From: G963669295 sp963669295 | GTDB taxonomy: Bacteria > Bacteroidota > Bacteroidia > Flavobacteriales_D > CALLUQ01 | NCBI GenBank assembly: GCA_963669295.1 | Contig: OY769938.1 | Span: forward strand, 5,394,001-5,458,000 | Reading direction: 5' to 3' | DNA: 64,000 bases | In this document: piece by piece, positions 54,901-62,500 of the stretch | Layout: each line of letters begins with the position of its first letter | How positions within the stretch are numbered: the stretch's first letter is position 1 | Made by a program: the position numbers and the translations under genes | Notes under the pieces: model-generated | What the model saw: only the letters and a program-made list of their open reading frames with translations | The model's database searches: none | Told to the model about the DNA's origin: nothing

Positions 54901-57900
54901 CGATGCTGGTGGGGTAATGTCGAACAACACCGATGACGTGTTGCAAATTGTACTGAAAACCAACGAATCGACCAATACCAGCCCCGGCAGTTTCAGCACC
55001 CGCTCTACCATGGCTACTGAAACGGCTACCACTTTGAATACCCCTCCCAAAGACTTTGTAGAATTGGTATGGGAAGCCAGCGTAGTAGGTACCGGAGGGT
55101 TCTTCCTGTACTATGCCTCTGGTCCTGATGGCAATGGATTGCCCGACGATCTGTTTAACGATAAAGATGTGGTGACCTTACAACTGCTCATCACATTTAA
55201 AGATGATGGGGGCATTGAAACCGATCAAGACATTCTGCAGCAATTCATGAATTGCGCCATTGTAGGCGATGCCATCAATACTTCTAACTCTATCCTCTTT
55301 GCCGAAGCACAAGCCAGGGATGTTAATTATACCTATCGAAGTACCGATACCTTGTTGAACATTAGCCAATGGTATAACATTTGGGTAGATGATTTAGCAC
55401 GCGAGTTAACCGACAGTACCATAAACCCTGGCTTGCAGTTGCGCAATGGAGTACAACTTGCGCTCAACGGCATCATTTACGAAGTAAAGCCCGGTGATAC
55501 CAAACAAAGCATTGCCACCTATTTTGGCATTAACACCAGTCAACTGCCCAAACCCGATAGCTATTACGAAACAGTGTGGAACCTCGTATACCTGCCCAAC
55601 ATTACGTATACAGTAGGACAAGCCATTGGTGCCAGCAGTGGGCTACACACCTTTAGCGCCATTGCCGATTACTTCGGCATTGAGTTGGCGGCATTGGCCA
55701 ATCAAAACCAGGCGGTTACCGGGCTGTTTGCTAACAACACTACCATTCACTTTAAAGATGAACCGGTGAGTAGGAACGCTACTATACCACCGGGCAATGT
55801 AAGCTTTGAATTGCTGCGAACTGCGCCAGAACACGAAACGGGCAGCACCGAAGAAGAGCAATACTTACAACAACTTTATAACCTGTTAGGATATCGGGTA
55901 TACGGCAACACCGACTTTTACCCCAGTGGCGAAGGCATGCCCATTAGCAATACCGATTCGGAAGATACTGACGACGACCAATGGTACTATAAAAGTGTTG
56001 TTCCCATCACACCATTTGCGAAAAACAATGGCATGGACCGCACTGGTATCGACAGCACATTAGCGGCCATTAACCCTTATGCAGGACTTGGCGGAACCGT
56101 GCAGCTCAACTTCGATTGGCACGACATTTTTGGCGACCGTACCCTTACCCCATTCAGCTTCCCCGACAACTATCCGGCAGCCGACTTTGTTCCACCGCTG
56201 AACAACCCACCCATTAAGGTGCGTTACTTCGACCCCATTATTCCTTTAGAACAATGGCCGGGCATTACCTATGGGTATTTGTTTGGCTTGTTGAGCGGCA
56301 CCCCTACTTTGGAGGTATTCTTTACGTTTGATGCCACCAGGTATGTGGCTTACAAACCTACCGATGCTGCTAAAAACAAAAAAGCAAACCCTACCGACCC
56401 GAACAGCATTACGCTGGAGCAACTCTACGAGCAGCAGGCAGCACGTAACTTACAAAAGGCACAGGCCGACTTGCAGAAATACAAGATGATTTACTGTCAA
56501 TTGGCGCAAGAAGATGTAACCTTCTCGATGAAAACTACGGTAGATGGACTCGTGCACCCGGTATCGAAAACCACCTTGTTAGAGATGATTGATGCGGTGT
56601 ACAATTACCTGCTAATTGTATCGGCCACTACTTACAATTACACCTATTATACCATACAACCAGGCGATTTAAAAGGCAATGCTTACGCCACTGCCGAAGG
56701 CATCGCTACAGCACATGGCGTTGATGTAGACGACTTGATCAGCATTAACCTTGGCTTACAACAAGGATTTGAAACCGACACCAACTTCTATACAGAATAT
56801 CAATTGGTAATTCCAACTACGTCGTTGCCACTGCCAGTAGAAATTACCCAGGCCATTGCCAATACCAACACCAACGACATTTACGAGCTGAACACCACCC
56901 TTACCATTGCCCGTTCTATTACATTGGTGGATGACAACTTTGTGGATGTACCTGGAGTAGCCAATGCTACCTCTACCCTACATCCGCTCAATCAATCCAT
57001 CAGCTATGCGCTGGAACAGTATAACACCAACTTCAATGAGGCCGGCTCCGATCAGTTGTCGTTGAATGAATTCGCTGAACAGTTTGAGCAAGCCTACAGC
57101 ACCACTCATACCAAGGTAAAAATTGCCACGGGCATCTCTACCGACCAGTCGGTAAATACCAATAAAGGCAAAGCACTGTGGGTGGTGCGTTTTGGTACCG
57201 GAGCCATCGATTACGCCATTAGCGGGCAACCGGTTTACTTCTCGCCCACCCCATTGGCCAACAACCTGTTGAGCTTTACCGGAGCCAATGCTGTACAGGT
57301 TCGCGTTTATCTTCCTGGCATAGGATTTACCGAAACCATTACAAAAAACTACTCTGGCATCGATTTAGACGGTTGGGGACAACAATTCTTGCAAGCAGTA
57401 GACGATTTCTTGATGCCGCAGTTTATGGTGCCTGCCTACATGGTTAGCCAGGAAACAAAAGACGATTCGGGGTGGGAAGATTATTTGCAACAAGTACTGG
57501 ATGCCAAAGCCCTGTTGGCCGAGGCCATTGTATCATCGACCACCAATGGCAAACGGTTTGAGCAAATTTTATCGAACCCCCAATTTGATGCGGAAGCATT
57601 GGCACATGCCCAGGAAACCATGCGCCAACAATTGCTCGTGAACCTCAGCAGTGCCTATACCATTGATGCCATTGTGCAGTTTGAGGTAAGCATGCAATCG
57701 CAATTCCCTAACACCAACGAAACCATTGCTCCTAATCTCCATGGGCAACCCGTTGTACCAGGATCGACCAACAACACCGATCAACAATACTCGATATCAA
57801 CCGCCAAAATTCCATTGACCAATGGCGGGGCTAACCTCACCTTCTTGTTCGACTCCAAGGTAGAAAGTGAACACAAAGACTTTAACCTCGAACTGCAATT

Positions 57901-59383
57901 CCAGGTGAACCAAATTGAACACGAAATAGAGCCCGTTACTGTGGTGAGCAAAGCAGGAAAAACCGACATTGGATACACCCAATCTACCTGGCTAAACTTT
58001 GTAATTCCATTGGCTCCTGACCCTATTATGGTTACCCCTACTTCTTCGCAAGTAGACATTCCTGTTCCTTTAAGATCGTACCCTGTGCCCCCTTCTATGG
58101 TAAGCCAGGTAGCCGTACCAAAGCCCGACCTGCATACCACCAACCAGGAATTGCTGTTGGAAGAATTAATGATGTGGGACTATGACTTCACTTACGATCA
58201 GGTAGAAGCATCGCAAGATTTGATTGATGTGCAGGTGCAATACAACATGAATCCAGCGTTGGACTACAGCAATACCTCGCACTTTAAGTACGACGAAACG
58301 CACAAAGCACTCTTCCAAAACTTAGCCGAATTTGTGAACGCTTATCCTGGCATTCAGCAAGACTTTGTTGACAAACTATCGAAGATTACACCGCGCAGTG
58401 AAGCCACTGAAATTGAAGCCGCTAAAGTAGCACTCAGTGCTTTCGCAGAAATCGTTGCTGCAGTAGCCGAAAGCTGGGCAGATTGGGTACAGCCTACTCG
58501 AATACTGGAAGATGTAGGAGGAAGCCAGAAACTTACCTACCACTATAAAGTAAAAGAAGAACCGGCCAATGCCAGTAAAGATGCTCCGTTGCAAATTGTG
58601 GTTGAAGATTATAACAATACCAACCTACCCGCCATTGATCCAGCCATTATAATGATAGATGGCTACGAAGAACATGTAGACACCAATGGAGCCTATACCT
58701 ATACCAACAAGGTTACCGGAGATCCTTTGCTGTACAAAGATCGAGGCAGCATTCGCCAGCGTACAGTGCGTATTCCTAACCTCGATGTGTTAACGTTCCA
58801 AAATGCCTGGGCAGCCGTTGCTGTAGTCCGTAATGAGGGGCTCGTAGGCGACAACCCTACCATGCCGGAGTTTATTTACCAGACACCGATGGTGCGCTTT
58901 GCGAATATTTTATTCCCATTTATCGATACCACCCAGGAAGTTGATGTAACACAGTTTCATGACGATCCTCAATTACCAGCACCACTGGCACAATTGATCA
59001 GTATCATGTTTGAGCACATCTTCCAAACCATTATCCATACTAATATGGCTCCAATTACCATGGTCATTAAACTGGATTGCAACTACTCGTATGGATTGCG
59101 TAGCGCTGCTGATGCCAACGAAATCAAGGTGCCCATATTCATTACGCCACCTACCGATTTCCACCTCACAGCCGACCTTGATTATACCGTTGCCACCAGC
59201 TTCTCGGCACGGGTGGCCAGTGCATTAAAGCATTGGTACGACAACAACAATCCGTCGGACATCAAAGGGAAATTCTGGTTTGATTTATCGGTGTTCTCAA
59301 ACATCAATGACAACAGCAAGGTACCGCTCTTTAGAATTGAAGACATGTACCTGCCCATCGATACCATTTCGGATTTGAACTAG
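48947..59383 (+). CDS. giant protein with beta-rich N-terminal region and about nine LysM-like motifs (3478 aa)
   Basis: No signal peptide (MSLQAFYTYLDNYLDTHDNL). Residues 1-1100 are long amphipathic beta-strand stretches, with a very regular alternation at ~1020-1095 (FVVVKASVNIRISLMARATL, VRVTASVTVKVKIAFIKVSV). LysM-like motifs start near residues 1388, 1435 (YTIQPGETLNDIATKFSTSV), 1543, 1591, 1658, 2127, 2177 (YEVKPGDTKQSIATYFGINT), 2231 and 2564 (YTIQPGDLKGNAY). The rest is unfamiliar, including a coiled-coil-like QQAARNLQKAQADLQKYKMI. LysM normally binds peptidoglycan or chitin-like glycans, and LysM proteins also sit in eCIS and phage baseplates. The DNA starts 20 nt after the MBL trio and closes the operon; 128 nt separate it from the convergent gene. 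Confidence 0.85.
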   Translation: MSLQAFYTYLDNYLDTHDNLVLDADFVSDGGLDTTSFNALLYLIPSTQLEFSNPVVTLTSNHEITIEVDTNGASMLYGKVTHDLCVYILEDSSGNIQWELAGTLNNFKFDTLFEQNLISENQCNASLLPPVTFNEVSIAVRTADLFYQVKQDRSPDQWSIPGLSMFSIGNMGFLCKIEYPGGFSKSTTFNISGHITLGQSTDIKIEVGIISPAGGVKDTWSINISSPTPLSQAFHDLSNLLFFNDLNNLMPSDLLDDYKQREGVYIDSIKILFYAYNYSIQSIDFTIDVVKHWSISYIDFTGCLVQMRIYPNNISDTLGMLAITVPMQFDTNNAISINLLIQGINNDWTLSFTGPASIGSVFNLTNVPGSSSDVSDYDFPSGLTALNNIYLEEFTTVFNPIPSKAYFSRATFAISSGPWNLIDNMFEVENMYLSISLINGSSTNGGSYITGVFSATSLIGGTNGFEVTLRAELLKDGWIFTATATNISLREVVVGLLSMLNIDVSDSQWDANVEYLLLSINTTNNSYRGAGNVTSKWPISIAGNDFELDVDVKVDITAYTGQNPPPSSGYIQGILGLQGDLPAGFQNCELKLTYDFGDEDKYIAEFLGATLTFYKDRSRIELNLGDWSLGHIIEKMISWADPDSDATLDAPWDILNDISLKGLYFFFDFGVDENAKKTYGIEYRPQSAINIGFIYIDGISLIYGEDENGEGEVNIKLEGKLFGQEIPEWDLMKPDTAPEVPGGGDALFYIDYLGLGQHVSLTDYSSIENMDTAIQAYKDAFKTPPKTDPLSILTQTGPSIQYDENSNWMIGASFVVMATVEMAVIFNDPNLYGLKIRLWGEKAKNFAGLNFEIMYKKVSEDIGMFEATIALPAVFTHIELGEVSVIIPSFGIQIFTNGNFKIDVGFPKGLDFSQSFGVEVFPFLGFGGFYFAYLNSTTAGDEIPQITSGTFDPVIEFGIGFSIGVGKTINESILSAGLDLVIDGIFEGILAFYNPNPPPGSTTPAKSDAFYFWVQGTAAIVGELYGSIDFVVVKASVNIRISLMARATLEAYKSLTYYVEVRVTASVTVKVKIAFIKVSVDFSFDINLNVSFEIGFDQTPPWTLASDHQAAQQRRSLRRSLRSTRALQTTGFHAISMNWNAISHQSGGKTPLEIYFVPVLSVSTDVNNPTTHASDTQHARYTANLFIESPDNNSPTHLGSSFVELTKGVLAWAINSSSETTNNSYYEQVLAETITYDQLVNIYDYLACQKGGIIPVDSITGFLQAFSQVNIIYNHDETDINASIFPMLPELILLTQLGTESPETIADFSTYNMINEQYEEEILTYFEQLNVKYLNDLEQENDTHCNEYSTNNPPDDEDKSMASFMYQDYFLLLAKSSVSAAVSHLKALPYSYPGGTTSSLNQIATQYGITASSIATANRNTALSSDLSLLINGTTYTIQPGETLNDIATKFSTSVFDIVSANRVVAGLFNSGVHITGLETNSSIDYTTTGSETFQTLADAITPKSLDTNHPQYGNIPELIGATDIAFLPFLLKPETIHISLPQYQAKTGETIHDITRKFGRIRTRYWGQQNFIVPNLFVAGTTIMSDTNTSYVVQSTDTIQTLVYEIIGFSEGTTSQELDAIAQLMPLINDMDNLLQPMAFVNLYPFNYVANNNTNQTDTFDSVANGFGLTIDALVAANGNVVDVFPAGTALTLTEVQQMNVGELINQLEEQEQFNNISGMAARFMLHGLRLPAPGAFDSSYDPNSTPTYPLYELTGQSFNIPPLQTNDQYLVILERSTSGTWINFDTRNADTNAIVGDDNELIIQITNQDIANINALLGTTLNPPIQHLLPSSNYEEVGQRYTFQQSILWQYNGTALWETGDNIDVTPTIWPFPATLNHQIWLGKTLQPKVNLVVGSHDYDTAPLVTTPVANYSWGLLVPLSITEVPATVNGEIVKQPNTYQINGTDEASTLLLEQLILVNNPLSGNGIIDEIHLLYPPNSTANDAGGVMSNNTDDVLQIVLKTNESTNTSPGSFSTRSTMATETATTLNTPPKDFVELVWEASVVGTGGFFLYYASGPDGNGLPDDLFNDKDVVTLQLLITFKDDGGIETDQDILQQFMNCAIVGDAINTSNSILFAEAQARDVNYTYRSTDTLLNISQWYNIWVDDLARELTDSTINPGLQLRNGVQLALNGIIYEVKPGDTKQSIATYFGINTSQLPKPDSYYETVWNLVYLPNITYTVGQAIGASSGLHTFSAIADYFGIELAALANQNQAVTGLFANNTTIHFKDEPVSRNATIPPGNVSFELLRTAPEHETGSTEEEQYLQQLYNLLGYRVYGNTDFYPSGEGMPISNTDSEDTDDDQWYYKSVVPITPFAKNNGMDRTGIDSTLAAINPYAGLGGTVQLNFDWHDIFGDRTLTPFSFPDNYPAADFVPPLNNPPIKVRYFDPIIPLEQWPGITYGYLFGLLSGTPTLEVFFTFDATRYVAYKPTDAAKNKKANPTDPNSITLEQLYEQQAARNLQKAQADLQKYKMIYCQLAQEDVTFSMKTTVDGLVHPVSKTTLLEMIDAVYNYLLIVSATTYNYTYYTIQPGDLKGNAYATAEGIATAHGVDVDDLISINLGLQQGFETDTNFYTEYQLVIPTTSLPLPVEITQAIANTNTNDIYELNTTLTIARSITLVDDNFVDVPGVANATSTLHPLNQSISYALEQYNTNFNEAGSDQLSLNEFAEQFEQAYSTTHTKVKIATGISTDQSVNTNKGKALWVVRFGTGAIDYAISGQPVYFSPTPLANNLLSFTGANAVQVRVYLPGIGFTETITKNYSGIDLDGWGQQFLQAVDDFLMPQFMVPAYMVSQETKDDSGWEDYLQQVLDAKALLAEAIVSSTTNGKRFEQILSNPQFDAEALAHAQETMRQQLLVNLSSAYTIDAIVQFEVSMQSQFPNTNETIAPNLHGQPVVPGSTNNTDQQYSISTAKIPLTNGGANLTFLFDSKVESEHKDFNLELQFQVNQIEHEIEPVTVVSKAGKTDIGYTQSTWLNFVIPLAPDPIMVTPTSSQVDIPVPLRSYPVPPSMVSQVAVPKPDLHTTNQELLLEELMMWDYDFTYDQVEASQDLIDVQVQYNMNPALDYSNTSHFKYDETHKALFQNLAEFVNAYPGIQQDFVDKLSKITPRSEATEIEAAKVALSAFAEIVAAVAESWADWVQPTRILEDVGGSQKLTYHYKVKEEPANASKDAPLQIVVEDYNNTNLPAIDPAIIMIDGYEEHVDTNGAYTYTNKVTGDPLLYKDRGSIRQRTVRIPNLDVLTFQNAWAAVAVVRNEGLVGDNPTMPEFIYQTPMVRFANILFPFIDTTQEVDVTQFHDDPQLPAPLAQLISIMFEHIFQTIIHTNMAPITMVIKLDCNYSYGLRSAADANEIKVPIFITPPTDFHLTADLDYTVATSFSARVASALKHWYDNNNPSDIKGKFWFDLSVFSNINDNSKVPLFRIEDMYLPIDTISDLN

Positions 59384-59392
59384 GCTATAGAC

Positions 59393-59426
59393 ACATTTTT
59401 ACCGCTTCCTCCAGCGAAATGTGTTG
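59393..59426 (+). terminator. weak hairpin after the giant-protein operon
   Basis: ACACATTT (59393-59400) pairs with AAATGTGT (59419-59426), and inside CGCT pairs with AGCG. There is no T-tract behind it on the plus strand. It lies 10 nt after the stop of the 3478-aa gene and may act with the stronger hairpin at 59462-59485. Confidence 0.35.
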
Positions 59427-59454
59427 CATCCTGCATGGTCTCTACCTTTTCCTC

Positions 59455-59485
59455 AAAAAAAATCCCCCCTGTTGCCAGGGGGGAT
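59455..59485 (-). terminator. strong rho-independent terminator of the beta-helix gene
   Basis: ATCCCCCCTG (59462-59471) and CAGGGGGGAT (59476-59485) form a perfect 10-bp stem with a 4-nt loop. On the minus strand the hairpin is followed by a run of T from 59462 down to 59455, so it ends transcription of the gene at 59512. In the plus direction the following sequence is only moderately T-rich, so it may be weakly bidirectional. Confidence 0.9.
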
Positions 59486-59511
59486 CGTTGGTTTTGGTTG
59501 GTTGGTGTTAC

Positions 59512-62500
59512 TTATTGTTTCACCATCCGTTTAGTAGCAACATGCTTACCCGATACTACTCGTACCAGATACACGCCTACCGGTTGATCGGAAATATCAA
59601 TCATCAAGCGATTGTTTTGCACTTGCTGATTGCTGTAAATCACTTTGCCTACCATATCGTATACTTCAATAGTAGCTTTTCCTTCTTGATTGATGTTGTC
59701 GAGCGTAACAATGAATGCTCCTTTGTTGGGGTTTGGATAGATGCCAATAGCATCGTTGCTCAATAATGGCAACATAGCGTTTGCATTGATGGCCTCTTCT
59801 CCTTCTACTGCACCTGAATTTGTACTACCACAACTCACAATATAATCTTCTTGCGATTTGCTGGTTGTACAGCCGTTAACATCAACAACAACTACCGCTG
59901 AAGTCAACATTCCTTCATTGGCTACTGCTACACGAGGATCGCTATCTATCGATACATCACCGGTACTGAATGTCCACTCATAATTGTAAGGGGCAGTACC
60001 ACCTTCAACAGCGTTCAGGTATTGTATCTCATTAGGAGCACATACGGTTTGTACCAGGTAATTGGCTTTTAGCATATTGCTAATTTCAATGTCCTTTTGT
60101 GCTTCATATTCGATATCAGTAGTCATCCAGTCGCCAGTTCTTCTATCCATCATTTCCAGCGAAGAAGTAAGCGTACAGTGATACCATCCATTGTCATCAT
60201 AACCACAAGTCACTGGCGCATCCTGATTATTCATCAATGCGGTCATGCTGTGGGTTTCTTCTAATGTGCTTCCAGTACCGAAATCCCATGTAGATTTTAC
60301 TCTACACGTTTCTTCTTGCAACTTCTTGTAGGTATTGTCGTTGCCGTTATGACTACAATCCGGGGCACTACCATCTCCCATGTCCTTTTCTCTACTCAAG
60401 CTTACATTGTTGCTTGATTCAGTAATGCACAATGGGATGCTTGTTTTGATGTCGTTTTTAGGATTCGGGTACACTGTAATGGCACCATACTTCACTTGCG
60501 AAGCACAATTGATTTTTTGCTCCAGGGTAACCACATAGATACCAGCCTTGAGGTATTTATGCGTAGCTGATTCGCCTGATGTTACATTGCAATCGCCAAA
60601 ATCCCAGGCATAAGATTTAGAGGCCTCACTTGCAGTAAAGGTTACCTGCTCGCCTACAATAACTTTCAATGGCTCCATTTCGAATCCATTGAAGAAGTTC
60701 CCATAGATCTCTGCATTGGCAATAGCAAATTGCTCGTTGTGTTTCACGTCGTCAATAGCGGTAGGTGATGAAGGAATATTACAATTGCCTACCTGACCAT
60801 TGTTTCCCACATTAGTATCTACCACCTCATCATCACAAATGGTTACACGCTGTCCAACTGTAATGCCATCTCTAACAGTTACTCCAGCTCCAATATTTCC
60901 TTCTTTCTTCACCAGAGTTCCTTTGCCAATCAACGTATTGTTGCCAATAGCTACTGTTTTTTCAATGGTAGCTCCTTCGCGAATCACCACATTGCTTCCC
61001 ATCTTCACTTCCTTGGCAATTTCTACATCTTTACCAATGTAACTGCCATCAGTTACATGCACCTCCTTAGTGATCAAAGCTCCCGACATCACGTGAGCAT
61101 AATCGCCAACACGAACATCACGTTCTAAGGTAGCACCATTGCCAATTACGGCTTTATCACCCACCTCAACGCCACGTGCTATTCTTGCATTGTCTTCCAC
61201 TACAGTTCCACTACCAATGGTAGCACCTTGCTCAATGGTAACATTGTTGCCAATGGTTACTTTGTCTTCAATTACTACACCATCACCAATGTTGCTATTA
61301 GCACCAACTGTTACGTCGCTGCCCAACGTAGCGTTAGGGTGTACATTGGCTGTAGGATCAACTGATGGCAATTCAGGAACATCAAATTCCAATTTTGGAA
61401 TTCTGTCGTACAACATATAAGCTTGCTCCATTGCCACCATACCGGCAGCTACCTGTCGCTCTACATCCAACATGTCGAGGTGGTGACGAATGATACGATA
61501 ATGCTCATCGCCCATGAAGCAATTATCGATAGCCCGTAAGCGTACAATTGCCTCTTCCAACTTACCAGTAGTATGGTATATCATCGCTTCATCGATTAAC
61601 AATTTGAATTGCTGCTCAAAGTTACCAGCGGTAATAGGTTGTTGGAAATCGTTTAAGATATCAATGTATTGCTGCACACATTGGTGGAACCCACCATAGT
61701 TGTCGGCTCGAGTAATTTTACCGGTAGCAAAACAATTTTGCAATGCTTTTCGTGCCTGTCCGTATGCATAGGTGGCCAAAAATTGTTGCTTAGGATCGGT
61801 GTAATCGAACCTGCCCACCGTGAATATTTCGTGGAACATGGCTAATGCCACAAAGTCATCCCTGGTATCGTCGTTTAGCTCCATGTTTTTGGTAGCTATC
61901 AAAATCGCTTCATTGGTAGTTTCCCCGTTGAAGTAAATACCATTGACCTCATTGCAATCAGCACATTCAGCAAATGCTACATCATCATTAGGAATTCCAC
62001 CACCCCCTGGGCTTCCACCATTACATGAAGGGAATTCAGGATATGCCAATGGCCAGTTCAAATAAATTTTGGTGGGGGGTATTGGCGGATTGGGTTTGGT
62101 ATATACATCTGCCCTTGGTGCAAACGAAGGGTTGTAGTTAGGGTCAACAAACCCAGAGAACCATAAGTTCGCATGTGCATTGATCGACAAAGGCCCACTG
62201 AATTCATCATAGCTCATAGATCCAAATACACGGCCTCCCTGGAAGTCGTTGGCACCACCATCGATGTTTAACAGGTCGAGGTCGTAGAAGCCTACTTCAT
62301 CACTGATGTCGTTGTATCCAGTACCATCCCAATTGCTCATATTCAACTGGTCGCCATCAATCAGGTAAATGCCTTCGTTATTGTTTTGCGAATAAATGTC
62401 GGAGCATTTTACCTGCAACTCACCTCCAAACTGAGCCATTCCACCCAGGTTGTTATGAATATCCATACGATCGGCCAACAAGGAGTTCCCATAGCTGTAA

